A DNA stretch of 64,000 bases from Galaxea fascicularis. Its lineage: Eukaryota; Cnidaria; Anthozoa; Scleractinia; Euphylliidae. Location: NCBI GenBank assembly GCA_948470475.1, contig OX419341.1:28583169-28647168 (forward strand). Direction: 5' to 3'. Below the pieces are notes generated by a model. That model saw only the letters and a list, made by a program, of their open reading frames with translations, made no database searches and had not been told where the DNA came from. A program made the position numbers and the translations under genes. Shown here piece after piece: positions 21,401-31,181 of this stretch. Numbering within the stretch: the first letter of the stretch is position 1; each line of letters opens with the position of its first letter.

Positions 21401-24400
21401 AAAGTACAACAAAGCCTTTACAAATGGCTGAGTAAAACAACAACACGGTCCACGAGGAGACGCCCGCATAGCGCATGCGCGGCCGACAATAACCGCTGGC
21501 GCTATCTACTTAATTACAATCACCAGGAATTAAAAAATAATAATATAGGCATGTTAGCATGTTTCAAGGATCTGTAGGATGTTGTTTGCTAAAGCACTTA
21601 ACTAACTGACCACTGATCTCTCCAGAGTTTTTCTACAAATGGCAATTATTAGTAAAGAATGTTTTACCACAACCGCTGGTAATCTCGCAATCTGATTGGC
21701 TAATTTGCCGTTGTCCATAAGAGTTCAGACAAGGCTGCTCACGTCAACTTGTCACGCAATGCCTTTTTCATCTCTCGCGCGCTGAAATAAACATTTTCTT
21801 TGACGCTGATATTGTGGTAAAAAACAAATCGAATGTGGTTTAGCGTTGTCTGTACTCTTATCGACAACGATATGCGTCATCACAGTGGTCAAAATTTGTT
21901 GTGGACTCACTCGGCTGCGCCTCGTGAGTCCACAACATTTTGACCACTGTGATGACGCTAAACCACATTCGATTTGTTAAATAGCCAATTTGTGGTATAT
22001 ACTTATGGCAAGATTTCTGAACAGTCCCATGCATCTATCCATTTTTGGAACAGGTTTAGTATGGCAGTGGTGCATATACAATAATTATTAATGTATGAGG
22101 CTGTGTGGAAATCTTTCCTCCAGAAATTTTTAAATCAAATTTGGTTTGTGTGCTTATTACTGTGAAAATCTGAAAAATCGTGAACACTGGAAATATTTAT
22201 GGAATGTTATATTGTGTTTCAAGTATAAAACCAATCATGTGTGAGAAAACTAAACTGCAAAATAGTAATGGTAATTAGTTTGTGGTTTCTTGTTGTTTCT
22301 GATTGGTTGCTGCACAATGGGAGATGTTAAAATCGTTCGCTGTTTTTGGATTTGCACAGAAAGTGAAAGGGAGAACATTTTTATCCCAGTAAAGTTAACA
22401 TGTCAGTATATTACCAGTATTTGCCCAACTTAAATAAAATGAAATACTTTTGGTTGTGTCAACAGACTCTCGATCAGAACCTAACCTAGATGATCTGAAC
22501 CAAGCTTTTCAAGATGTTGGTGTTTGTCTGAATGAGCTGGAAGACTTTGTGAGCCAGGTAGACCAAGTTCCATTTATTCACCAGTTGCCACGGTTCCCCA
22601 AGCCTAAACCTTGTGCCCTCCATCATCCGCATAATGGAGAGATCACAGAGAGACTGGAGCAGTACTATGACTACCTGCCTCCGCTCATTTCTAAGCTTCT
22701 TCAAAATGAAGGTACACCTGCCAACTTTTTGTGAAGCCAATGCACAAGATTTCTAAACAGTGTCCAAAATGGATTGAGGCTGATAAAACTTTCTCAATTA
22801 AATCTATGTTTACATAGTAATTTTCTTGGCTCGGTTTCTTTCCTTTTGAATTGATATCTGAGTGTAAGGAAAAACCATCAAGTGCAGGGAAAAGTTTTTT
22901 TTATGTACATGTTGCAGGCCAAAGTTGATTTTGATTTAAAGTGCCCCTAACCTTGAATATTTTTCTTTGCTGAGATAAATGTCTACATATTTTGGCCATT
23001 TTCTCTTTGAAATTTGTACAGTAAAACCCAAAACCAGAAGTCATTTGACCCACAACTGAGCTAGTGACTGCCATGGGTCTTTCCCTGAGATGACATCACA
23101 AACTGCTTCGCAAAGCAAAACGTCTTTCTAAACTGGAATGCAAAGCAGTTTGTGATGTCATCATAGGGGTAGACCCTCTCTCTGGGATAAACAACTACCA
23201 ATTTTGTCAACTTTACCCCATTTACACAGCCTGTTAGCAGCAAAATCTCAAGGAGTTAACATAAAATATATGTTTTATGGTGCTGAAATTTGATTTTTTG
23301 CAAAAATAAAAAATTTTGAGGTTAGTTGCACTTAAACGTAAGTTAAATCTCAATTCCTATCATCTGCAAACCCTAATTATTCATAATTTGGTTTAAGATA
23401 CAATGGGAATTGAAATTCAACCTGGGCTGAAAAAACCTGAATTAACATGTAATTTTGACCTACAACATACACATGTGTTGGAGTTGGCAGGTTGTTGCTG
23501 TGGTTTCATCTTTATAGGTTGAAAGGTATAATCTGTTGCATCACATGTTGAGATGTTAATATCACTAGTTTCTTTCCCTATTAATGTTATTTTATTAGGG
23601 CGTGCATTTAGTTGTTATTCTTAAGGGATTTTTTCTCACATGAAAGAGCTCTTTGTTGACTGAAAACAAAGACAGTAAAAAAGGACTGAGTCTTGCAAAT
23701 TGATTATCAGACAAACAGTGGTTAAGAGTATCTTGCTTTGTTGTTGTTGTGGTTGTTTCATTGAGGAGCTGGAAGTATTGAAGCAGAAAATCGATGCAAA
23801 GTTCCATTCATACAATGTCCATAGCTCTTTAAAATATTTTCTGGCTTTTTTCTTAGATGAAGAAAAAGCAGCAGCAGAAGATGGAGAATCTGCTGACACA
23901 GAAAAAGACCAAGGAACCACAGAGGAGTTTGTAAGAAATGAAATCAAGACAGTTGCGGAGGAAACTTGTAATGAAAGTGTGGCTGTGAAAAGAGTTCATG
24001 ATGATCCTGCTGTCTTAGAAAGTGACCCAAAGAAACGGAGAGTTGATCTCCCTTTTCTGCAAAAAGGCAACAGGGGAAATGAAATGGACATTCTAGATGC
24101 TCTGCAAGGGAACTTATCTTCACCATCACCAACCCCTTCTCCAGATATTTGGAATGCAGCAAAAACATTTGAGATCCCACCTACATCAGGAACACCTCAG
24201 GTCACAGCTAACCAACCCACTGAAAAAGTGGCACCTACAAAATCAGCTGTGAAAAAACATCAGAAAACTGAAACTGTTTCTGAAAAAGCACCAGTGAAAC
24301 AAGCAAATGGAAAACCCAAATCAAGCCCAAAGTCAAGCCCTAAGAAAAAAGTTAAGGCTCCCAAAAATACAAATAGCCCTGTAGTGAAATCAGCTTCACC

Positions 24401-27400
24401 AACTGTTCCCACATCTTCAGAGCCAACCAAGGAAAAAGCCCCATCTCCAATGAAATCACCTCCTGCAAAAAAGAAGAAAATAGCTACCTCAGAGGTAGAA
24501 GCAAAAAAGAAAACTCCTTCAAAGAAAGACAAAAAGGTGGCAGATAAAGTGCCAAAACCTGTCTTAAAATCACCTCCTGAGAGTACCACTCCTGTGTCAG
24601 TTAAAGAAAATATACAAGTTAAAGAAACCATGCCAAAGTTGATTATAAAACCTATTAAAAAGGAGGCCAATAAAGAACCTCAGTTTGCATTTTCAGAATT
24701 TATGCCTCCAGATAAGGTTGCAAAACAAGAAAACTCTCAACAAAAGAAATCAAAGAGTAAAGTTGGAATTTCAAAAAAGAAGAAGCCAAAAAAGGAAAAA
24801 CAAGGAGCACTTCCTTTGTTTAAAACTGAGTCTAGTGAAGAGAGAGCACCATCTACCAGTGAAGGACTGAAATTGTCCATAGCAGGATTTGTAGCTGCAC
24901 CTCCTGTGGGTGTGTTAGGAGACATTTCAGTAGACCCTACACTAGAACATAAAAAGAAAAAGAAGAAACGTAAGGAAAAGGACAAGGATAAAGAAAAGAA
25001 AAAGGACAAAAGTAAAAAGGTATGTTCACAGGAACAAAAGTTAAGGCCATTTTCTTGGAAAATGTATGGTGATCAGGGATCCCTCTTGAGTTAATACATC
25101 AGTGTTAATGTTGAATTACTAAATAGTAATATAATAGGAGTCATGAACCATCTGATGACTGTAAATCGGTGTGATGATCACATGGGGATGTCAGACTAAA
25201 GCAACTTAAAATAGTTTTGACACTAGAGGGTGATATACATGATTGTGTGTGTTGTCTGCATGTACTAAAAATAAATCAACATGATGAACTTCTGTTTTCA
25301 ATGGTGAACTTTCAAAAGTTAAAAGGACACTCATTCTTTGAAATAAAACATCTATTTTGACAGGTTTTACAGCATTCTCTAACTTGAAGATAGACAGTGA
25401 AACTTTCCAAGATATTGTTGAATGGAGCTTTGCAAACTGCAGGGCAATCACAATGTAGGCAGTGGAGGCCACATATATATGATTGTACACTTCCTTCCTG
25501 CAACAAGCCCTACAGATTTTAGCCATATTATGATTACTTGTCTGTACTACTCTAGATAGGTATTGATTTTCAAAATGTCTTCCTTGCTTCATCTTGTTCA
25601 GCTGAAGACAGATCATGGTGAATCTTTGAAGACTTCATCACTTGCCACACCTCCTATTCCTCGTATCACAGTAAAATTGGATCCACCATCCCAATCAAGT
25701 CTTTTAACAAGTAAAGCAGCAAGCAAGGCTGAACCTTCAGCAGTGTATGTAGTCCTTTACCTGTGACAGTGTTGACTTAGTGCTGTACAATGTTCTGTTG
25801 CTATTTGGCAAAGATATTTTATTTAAACCTATGTGTGGTGAACAGTTTGTAGTACCAGTTGTAGTGGTCTGAAAAAATGAATCTTATCCAAAGTGTGAGC
25901 TGAGAGTAGTTGTGGTTCCAGCCCCTGTTACAACTGTACTTCTCAACAGTTGTGCCCGTAGACATGTCTCTCTGTCATCCCAGTTTGATGGGAAAATGTT
26001 AGGAGTTTCTTGAAATCTTCCCACCTAATTAAGTACAGGGTTTGTACTGGAGCTAGGAATCCTGAAAAGTACCTGAATTTTAGTCAAGCAAACTATTTTC
26101 CAGAACTGAAAAGTCCTAGAAAATGGTAAAATGGTTGTCTTGCTGGAGTGTCTTGAAGTCATCCCATATGAAACACATGTTTCTCTTGTTTCATTTCTCA
26201 CTTCAATATTCCTGTCTCTCCTTAGGGTACTTGGAACGGCTGGCAATCAAGCGGCTGGCAGCTCACTTCCAGTATCACCAAAGCTGTTTGTTAAACAAGA
26301 GTCAAGTGTCCCTTCTGCTGCTCCCAAGCTAACCATCAAAAGTGAGCTACTGGAAAGAACTGTGGTGTCACAAACTGTTTCAACAACAGTTGTGCATGTA
26401 AGTTAATCCCATCAAACATATTGTATTATATTAGGTGGCTTGTGTATTGCAGATCCCTCTGAAAGAAAAGTGGTTGAAAATTCAGAGACAAGATATGTTT
26501 TTTTCACAGCAGTGTTTTCAGTCTTCCCTCTTACTTGTCTCCTCTTCACTTCAGAGCAAATGACTGTACAAAGCATGAAAGTTTTGAAGTGTTAAAAAAA
26601 TTACAAAAATGTGACTGCATAGATGAAAAACAATAGTTATAAAACAAGATGTGTTACTGTCAATTCTCACATGCCAGATACATAATTTTGTCTGATTCCT
26701 GTTTCAAAATTCTATATATGAGGAGTGCTAAGGGCAGTGTATGAGGTTTATTTCACTGCCTCACACCTTTACGTGATCATTGGCTTCCTGCTAATTATTT
26801 GGTAAATGTGCTGACCATCGCATATTAAGTGTGAAGCAAGACAAGAAGCTGTCTTACATTGTACTGTTTCATTGTTGCTTGTCATTTAAACATATTATCC
26901 TAAAGAAAAATGTATTGGGCACAGAGCTCCAAATTTCTTGCCATGGTTATCACACTGCAAAATAGAGAAGACCATAGTGTAGCCGCTATTTTCCTTATTA
27001 TTTTATTCAATTTTTAACAATAGAAATCAGATCAGTCTTTTTCACGCAAAGCTCTTTAAAAGCAGTGAAAACCCATTAGGATTTGGATTTTCTGAGTTTC
27101 CAAACTGAAAAAGGTTCTGTTTTATGTTTACATTTCCTACAGGGTTACAGTAAGGAGTATTATTGTCCAGTGTGTGGTGATCCTGATGATGGCAGTTTTA
27201 TGATTGGCTGCGATGGCTGTGATGAATGGTTTCATGGGTAGGAGAATATTCTCTCATTCTACTTTTTCATGCTCTAGTAATTAACATAACAAGTGCTTGT
27301 TTGGGAGTGGTAGACAGTCAGTGACAGGCTCACAGCTTCGCTGCTTACAACCATGAAAATAAAAAACATAGTGGGTGGAGAGGGGTGCAGGTATGGAATT

Positions 27401-27579
27401 AAATGAGCTTCTTGTAATAATATTTCTTTCTTTGATGTTGTAGGAGGTGTGTGGGAATCTTAGAGGATCCTGGAAATGTTGATTGGTTCTGTTCCTCATG
27501 TCTTGCCAAAAAAGACAAAGATAGCAAAGAAAAGCCAAAGAAGAAGAAAAGGAAGAAGAACAAGGAGAAGGAGAAATGA
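15435..27579 (+). CDS. TAF3: Transcription initiation factor TFIID subunit 3, 7 coding exons
   Basis: TAF3 is a TFIID subunit: its histone fold pairs with TAF10 and its PHD finger reads H3K4me3 at promoters. Coding exons: 15435-15600, 22466-22711, 23857-25019, 25602-25744, 26226-26397, 27143-27237, 27444-27579. They sum to 2121 nt, 706 aa, shorter than the human protein (about 930) mainly in the disordered middle. Exon 1 gives QIAVAQICQSMGWDALQ and LLTDVLQKYLEEI, the BTP-type histone fold. Exon 2 gives LNQAFQDVGVCLNELEDFV and YDYLPPLI. Exon 3 is a Lys/Pro/Ser-rich linker with several basic runs. The PHD finger (about residues 636-685) shows C638-x2-C641, MIGCDGCDEWFH, C664 and WFCSSC; M650 and W659 sit at the methyl-lysine cage positions. 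The C-terminus is a Lys-rich tail. Intron 1 (6.9 kb) is mostly a retrotransposon in the opposite orientation. The reading frame upstream of 23857 is open but lies before the acceptor and is intronic. Confidence 0.95.
15993..16148 (-). repeat. 3' LTR (156 bp)
   Basis: Identical by eye to 21347-21502. Near its ends lie the inverted words GCCAG and CTGGC. The LTR is very short for the group and does not begin with TG or end with CA. Confidence 0.9.
16151..16163 (-). other. Polypurine tract
   Basis: CTTCTTCTTCTTC on the plus strand reads as an A/G-only GAAGAAGAAGAAG tract on the element strand, two bases before the 3' LTR. This is the expected place for plus-strand priming. Confidence 0.75.
16291..21162 (-). 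CDS. Gag-Pol polyprotein of the LTR retrotransposon, 1623 aa
   Basis: A single uninterrupted frame from ATG at 21162. Approximate domain order: a Gag-like region (residues 1-240), a zinc knuckle of CX2CX9HX4C type (271-288), an aspartic protease DTGAE (365-369), and a reverse transcriptase (about 690-870) with catalytic D752 (KSDLTRAFYQI) and the active-site pair D818-D819 in LADD. RNase H follows with D968 (TDGS), E1009/1011, D1038 and D1086. The integrase has an H1215-x4-H1220...C1250-x2-C1253 zinc domain and a catalytic triad D1282, D1339, E1375 (35 residues between the last two). Next comes a C-terminal GDLVYMKSDRNKSRARDRY segment. The protease-RT-RNase H-integrase order is that of Ty3/Gypsy. 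Gag and Pol share one frame, so no programmed shift is needed. All catalytic residues are present, so the element may be mobile. Confidence 0.93.
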   Translation of the reverse strand: MNPRAPKQWSLTKQETITSFEAWRQNLQYILSLDRNFAGFLADGVTWLKKSPGSPRRGLQDDPESVPLASRRTAQQKCTHLELMLGQIANYCPVISRNTIVKNSTSMSSIWQAIRLHFGFQSTGAHFLDFNNITLAPAERPEDLYQRLMSFIEDNLLLANGNISHHGEVPDTDEEMSPTLENLVVLTWLRLVHPDLPSLVKQRYGTELRSKSLASLKPEISQALDSLLEEINNNVDAKILRSTASKFRQPPPRGPYNRSQKAYTKPQVKSCPLCKQAGRNDRHFLSQCTYLPAEDRAFLAKARLASSLDDDDDPTDSDFFCPPDVEEFASSPHSSARVVSRRVSTKQSPHFNAFYHHHSLKLTLDTGAETSMIKASVARSIAAPIVKTSQQALQADGVTPLVVVGETHLTLSRAGKYLTLDALVVEDLDVDVLAGTPFMITNDISVRPAKGQVLIQGSEILAYHPESSASSQAHAVRRTQSYVLRSSAPTTVVLPGEYLELDLPPHIDPDCTLAIEARTDAPSNKCSKVSQLWPQPQIVEAVASRVRLVNDTAEPRTVRRHEHLCQARHTTAVAPSPPVGPHPPPPHPGGSISPHPGFFSDAVEIDPDNILPDTIRKQFREVLQTHDEVFNSAIVGYNGIAGPVQASVNMGPVQPPQRKGRVPQYSRDKLVELQQKFDELEQCQVFRRPEDIGVTVEYLNPSFLVKKPSGGFRLVTAFTDVGRYSKPQPSLMPDVDSTLRTIAPWKYIIKSDLTRAFYQIPLSKASMKYCGVATPFRGIRVYTRSAMGMPGSETALEELMCRVLGDFLQEGCATKLADDLYCGGDTPQELLTNWSRILGALARCNLRLSATKTVICPKTTTILGWIWSQGSLSASPHRVAALATCSPPESVKGMRSFIGAYKVLSRVLPHCSQLMDPLESSLADLQSQDHIQWDANLRQKFSTAQDALLTHKSIVLPRASDQLWIVTDGSVTRRGLGATLYVTRQDRLLLAGFFSSKLRKHQVTWLPCEVEALSIAAAVKHFSPFIIQSKHRACVLTDSQPCVQALQKLCRGEFSASPRVTSFLTTISRYQVILQHLAGTANLPSDFASRNAPECTEPNCQICSFVHESESSVVRGISTQDVLDNTKRLPFTSRPAWFSVQNECPDLRRVCAHLKQGTRPSKKLTNIRDVKRYLNVTSISKDGLLVVQRQQPLSRPIELIVVPRSVLDGLLTALHIKLDHPSKHQLQMVIQRHFFALDMSAAIARVSDSCHTCASLKKFPTSLTSQSSDDPPEVVGVSFAADIIRRCRQFILLLRECATSYTTSCLVPDEKSDTLRDALARLVVGLHPLDGPQAVIRVDPAPGFVSLKNTHALQHLGVSVEVGRVKNTNKNPVAERAVLELEEELLRQEPGGGPVTELSLAIATARLNSRLRSQGLSSRELWTQRNQFSNEQIPINDLQLILAKQKARQANHPFSEAAKGGYRPQAPVPPLQVGDLVYMKSDRNKSRARDRYLIVSIDGEWCFIKKFSGSQLRATSYKVKLAECYTVPHTLPPPSSHSVVPTLDDDECEEIAEQPQPCQQPSAPPDLLRPPSPEPPASSPHHVPHQDDITPADTDHIPVSVPSEPRPQRTRRPPAYLQEYILD
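21331..21346 (-). other. Candidate tRNA primer-binding site
   Basis: A TGG-initial sequence adjoins the 5' LTR in element orientation, as expected for pairing with a tRNA CCA end. The tRNA was not identified. Confidence 0.45.
21347..21502 (-). repeat. 5' LTR (156 bp)
   Basis: Identical by eye to the left copy. In element orientation it is followed by the candidate primer-binding site and then by the ATG of Gag-Pol, 185 bp downstream of the LTR. Confidence 0.9.
21823..21978. mobile_element. Palindromic MITE with TCGGCTGCGCC centre, TAF3 intron 1
   Basis: The arms AACAAATCGAATGTGGTTTA and the complement ending CCACATTCGATTTGTT enclose a second match (CAGTGGTCAAAA / TTTTGACCACTG). The loop is GGACTCACTCGGCTGCGCC. 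The structure folds end to end. Confidence 0.85.
22938..23334. mobile_element. Inverted-repeat MITE, TAF3 intron 2
   Basis: The left end AAAGTGCCCCTAACCTTGAA and the right end TTGAGGTTAGTTGCACTT are inverted copies. An inner complementary pair occurs around CACAAACTGCTTCGCAAAGC and GCAAAGCAGTTTGTG. No coding frame is present. Confidence 0.72.
26931..27065 (+). repeat. Dispersed repeat copy, TAF3 intron 5
   Basis: The segment from TTGCCATGGTTATCACACTG to TTCACGCAAAGCTC matches, in inverted orientation and over about 120 bp, 29940-30060 beyond the TAF3 3' end. A small transposon family with two local copies is likely. Confidence 0.75.
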
Positions 27580-28245
27580 TGAGAAACAAAACAATGACAG
27601 GTCATTAAATATGCCATGCATTGGAGATGCACACTCATCAACAGATGTGAAATGCTGTCTAGCCTGCATAGCTCTTGGTTTTGTAGGGAGTTTACGAAAC
27701 GAGGATGGCGACGGGAATGCCACAAAACAATGGGGTTAATGAGCAAAAACAATGGCTCCGCATGTGCGTTTTACAGTTTTGTACATTTCTTTACTGCCCT
27801 CTGCAAACCACATTGTGAAATGACCAAATTTTAGGTTTTCTTGAGGGTGTGAGCATATGATGGCAAAATCTTCTTTCTTTTTCCTTACTGTGATGTCGTT
27901 CGTACTAACTTACATGTAGTTCCTGGAGAGTTTGCCAGCATTTTCCAAGTTAAACAAAAAATTGGGAATGATTGCAAAAGTTACATAAACGAGAAGTTAT
28001 ATATTGAAATGATGTTCTCATTGCTGTTGCCATCCTCATTTTTTTAACTACCTAGTGTGTTTTTCGTCTGTGAGGTGATTTACGATAAAATGGCCGCATG
28101 AAAACTGGACAACAGTCACTCCCTCCCTCTCTTCTTTTGAACTTGAACCAGATTTTGCGCAGCCACTTTATCCAAACAAACTTTACAAACTAACCCCAAA
28201 CCATCTGCTGTGCAGGCCAAAATGCTGTCATGAACACTTACTGAA

Positions 28246-28260
28246 CACCCCTTCATTACT
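28246..28260. repeat. 15-bp target-site duplication, left
   Basis: CACCCCTTCATTACT occurs exactly here and at 29018-29032. The flanking bases differ on both sides, so the duplication is exactly 15 bp, a size typical of LINE-driven target-primed insertion. Confidence 0.88.
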
Positions 28261-28361
28261 AATTATAATGATTATTAATGATGGTAATGGTGTAATATGC
28301 CCGTGAGAATGATATGTTAGTCGCTTGGCAACGGGCGAAAGGACAACTGAAAAGAAATCAG

Positions 28362-28436
28362 AGTCCCAGGTAGGAATCGAACCTACAACCTCCGTAACAC
28401 CGGTCGGATGCTCTAACCACTGAGCTACAGGAACCC
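28362..28436 (-). repeat. tRNA-like SINE head, outer left copy
   Basis: On the minus strand: GTTCCTGTAGCTCAGTGG, a GAGCATCCGACCGG segment, a perfect 5-bp T stem (GTAGG TTCGATT CCTAC) and GGGAC, which can pair with GTTCC. The anticodon arm does not fold as a 5+7+5 stem-loop, so this is a SINE head rather than a working tRNA gene. Confidence 0.82.
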
Positions 28437-28635
28437 CTGGTGAGCTAGGTTGTTTATCTAGGTTCTTATACAAAGTGTCCCACTATGGTCTGCGGGCTTG
28501 ACAATGTAAATGTGAATCAGACATGATAATGACTATTAATGATGGTAATGGTGTAATATGCCAGTGAGAATGATATGTTAGGAAAGGACGACTGAAAAGA
28601 AATCAGAGTCCCAGGCAGGAATCGAACCTACAACC

Positions 28636-28712
28636 TGTAGCTCAGTGGTTAGAGCATCCGACCGGTGTTACGGAGGTTGTAGGTTCAATTCCTGCCTGGG
28701 ACTCTGATTTCT
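28636..28712 (+). repeat. tRNA-like SINE head, inner copy at the inversion junction
   Basis: It starts TGTAGCTCAGTGG without the first acceptor bases. Immediately to its left (28606-28635) lies only the T-arm half of the oppositely oriented copy. The junction is therefore a truncation point rather than a symmetric join. Confidence 0.8.
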
Positions 28713-28894
28713 TTTCAGCTGTCCTTTCGCCCGTTGCCAAGCGACTAACATATCATCATTCTCATGGGCATATTACACCATTACCATCATTAATAGTCAT
28801 TATCATGTCTGATTCACATTTACATTGTCAAGCCCGCAGACCATAGTGGGATACTTTGTATAAGAACCTAGATAAACAACCTAGCTCACCAGGG

Positions 28895-28968
28895 GTTCCT
28901 GTAGCTCAGTGGTTAGAGCATCCGACCGGTGTTACGGAGGTTGTAGGTTTGATTCCTGCCTGGGACTC
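28895..28968 (+). repeat. tRNA-like SINE head, outer right copy
   Basis: Same structure as the outer left copy, on the plus strand, with one T-loop difference (GGTTTGATTCC). Confidence 0.82.
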
Positions 28969-29017
28969 TGATTTCTTTTCAGTTGTCCTTTTGCCCATTG
29001 CCAAGCGACTAACATAT

Positions 29018-29032
29018 CACCCCTTCATTACT
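29018..29032. repeat. 15-bp target-site duplication, right
   Basis: Exact match of 28246-28260 at the right end of the inverted SINE block. Confidence 0.88.
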
Positions 29033-29251
29033 GTTGTCTGGTTTGATGCAACTTCCTTGTACACCTGTAACCACCGTCCTATCTGCTTAACAAAAAGATT
29101 CCTTGTTGCCTTGTGTCTGTTCAGTAATAGGTCACAGACAACATCAAAATGTGGTAAGGACAAAAAAGTGGCGTCTGATGTGTTCGTTGTGTGTTAAGAA
29201 CAGAGGAAAGTTTTTAATGACAACATTATCTGTGCATCTGAGCACGGGTAG

Positions 29252-29521
29252 AATAAAGTAAGAACCAATCAAAATACATGCATAATGTAACTTATTGATA
29301 ATTAGAAATTTATCTTTTAATAACATATACATGTTGCTGTAGTAGTATGAACTGAGTTTCCATTTTTATTGTAAATACTGAATGATAGTTTAGTGTTTAC
29401 CAGTAGGTTAATTCTTCACTGAAAAGGGCTTGGCCAAGATATGGGGTCTTGTTTTGTATTACCCGACCATACTTACTTGTATGTTACTGAACAATCCAAG
29501 TGTACAAGAATTGTAAATAAA
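29252..29521 (+). terminator. Candidate TAF3 poly(A) signals
   Basis: AATAAA occurs at 29252-29257 and again at 29516-29521. None was noticed between the TAF3 stop (27579) and the SINE block, so the mature 3' UTR may include that block. Position-based inference. Confidence 0.4.
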
Positions 29522-29749
29522 AGTTTTGATGCATGAAATAGTTAATATTATTTGGGATGTAAATTTGCTGCAAGTAGAGTTTCACAACTACTCCAAAGCC
29601 TCATCAGATTTCCGTCTTAATCGTCTCCAAAACGGAGGGAAACCTTTGTATTCACACCAGCGTTTTCACCCATCCACACTTGGTAGGGAAACACCGCGCA
29701 AGAGGAATAGCACCTTTAGTTGAACGTGAAAAAGTAGTAAAGGCTGGTA

Positions 29750-31030
29750 CTTTTATTGCAAGTTTATTACATCATTTTATGTTAAGGTGATTCCTCACAT
29801 TTTCACGGCGCATCCTCACTGCGCATAATTTATGGCGTCATTAGCGCGCTTTCGTGCTTGATATTGAGCTCTGTCAGTATAACTCACTAACGAGCACAGG
29901 CACCCAATACTTTTTCTTGTCATTTTAATCAGCTAATCATAAGCTTTGCGCGAGAAAAGACTGATCTGATTTCTATTGTTGAAAATTGAATAAATAAGGA
30001 AAATAGCGGCTCACTGTGGTCTTCTCTATTTTGAGGTGTGATAACCATGGCAAGCAATTTGGTTCAAATTTTTAATCAAGGATTCAGCTTTCACTCTAAG
30101 TGCAGCTTAAAAAGTGTATTTGTGTCCGACGCAATGTATTGACTGTAGTTTTAAGGCGTGTTTTCATGGGCTCACAAAGATTTAACAATAACTTGGAATA
30201 CGTTCTTACAATAAGCATTAAATAATGCCAAAATGGGGCATTTTCAACGCCCCGCTGCTCTTTAATGAGCACGGGCACCCCTTAGAGCTTCGTATGAGGG
30301 TCTGTGCGCCCCCGGAACTTCGCGCGCTTAGTTCCGCGAAATGCTACGCGAACAACAAGCATACTCGCCCTCTTAGAACACACGAAAGACTTGGCAAATG
30401 ATGACTTTCTCTGGGTGTCAGAGGCTTTTCTTGCTTGGTCACCTGTTTGAGTTGTGTTACGTACTGTTGTTACTCGAGTCCCAGGGCATAACGTGCGAAA
30501 GACGTTTTTTTCTTTTTTCATCAAATGTGCATGCGCAACTGACTGGTTGTCTGCAATAAAAACAAGCATCATTTTCCGTCCTGTTTTTTTTTATTGTATT
30601 TTTTACGCCATTCAAGAAGAACGAATGGATAAATCAAAATGTTAAAACATCACACTAATTCTTCGCATTTTATACAAGAAATATCTGGACACTGAATTAA
30701 AACGAATGAAAAAAAGTACTCAAGAAATGATTCAAATCGATTTCACGGTAGCTTGAGACACGTTTCAATCATCGCAGTTTTAAACAAATTAAATAATCCT
30801 GTTCAGTATTAAAATAATACATCTGGTGAAATGTCGCAACCTTGCTCAACAAGTGATGTATGTACAAACAAACGGGGGAAACTTCAAATATTCTCAAAAT
30901 ACATATCTTTGTAATAATTATATTTTTAACGAGTCGGATGCTTTTGCTCAAGATGGCCCACACATTTGTTTTACATAGTATTACTTTGCAGTTCAATTTT
31001 CTGATTGGTTTAATTTTCCTTTCCATTCGT
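29750..31030. other. Intergenic region with dispersed repeats
   Basis: Contains the inverted partner (29940-30060) of the 26931 repeat. GC-richer phrases such as CTGCGCATAATTTATGGCG and GAGCACGGGCACCC are probably transposon remnants. No gene was recognised; the open frames here are short and lack known motifs. Confidence 0.5.
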
Positions 31031-31037
31031 TTTATTG

Positions 31038-31172
31038 TAGTACATTCAACAAAATTACTCAATTCTGATTGGTCGAGAGCAGTGCAATTAATCCCAAATA
31101 GTACTCGGTAGGAGTACCTATTAAGATTCCATGACGACAGTGCGTAAGTTCGTAATTTTGTTGAATGTACTA
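31038..31172. mobile_element. Inverted-repeat element with TAGTACATTCAACAAAATTA ends
   Basis: The terminal arms 31038-31057 and 31153-31172 are complementary (TAGTACATTCAACAAAATTA / TAATTTTGTTGAATGTACTA). The centre is about 95 bp and non-coding. Confidence 0.78.
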
Positions 31173-31181
31173 TAAATAAAA

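Larger units (their letters stand above)
15993..21502 (-). mobile_element. Ty3/Gypsy-like LTR retrotransposon, complete, in TAF3 intron 1
   Basis: Two 156-bp direct repeats (15993-16148 and 21347-21502) appear identical by eye and bound one long minus-strand Gag-Pol frame. An AGAAGAAGAAG purine tract (minus strand) directly precedes the left (3') LTR. A TGGTGGCAGCAGTTGG sequence directly follows the right (5') LTR as the candidate primer-binding site. Identical LTRs and an unbroken frame imply recent insertion. The element is antisense to TAF3. A clear target-site duplication was not found. Confidence 0.93.
28261..29017. mobile_element. Inverted dimeric tRNA-derived SINE block
   Basis: A 757-bp insertion inside one 15-bp target duplication. 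It is nearly palindromic about a centre near 28636. Each arm carries an inner tRNA-like unit, a roughly 180-bp body (with GTAATGGTGTAATATGCC and GGTCTGCGGGCTTGACAATG words), and an outer tRNA-like unit. Units on the right read plus and those on the left read minus. The tRNA-like units have an A box (TAGCTCAGTGG) and a B box (GGTTCGATTCC). The block lies in the probable TAF3 3' UTR, because poly(A) signals occur only after it (29252, 29516). Confidence 0.88.

Noticed and set aside
15988..21510. Target-site duplication CTAC around the LTR element
   Set aside because: CTAC occurs at 15991-15994 on the left and again three bases beyond the right LTR, but it is not adjacent to both LTR ends, so it was not accepted as a duplication.
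23700..23856. Extension of the TAF3 exon 3 frame upstream to 23700
   Set aside because: A strong acceptor (TTTTTTCTTAG) at 23856 and the phase-1 donor at 22711 give a clean join that matches the family. The upstream frame is intronic.
28362..28968. Functional tRNA genes
   Set aside because: A and B boxes and a good T arm are present, but the anticodon arm does not form a 5-bp stem with a 7-nt loop and the acceptor pairing is incomplete. The copies also continue into a shared SINE body inside one target duplication.
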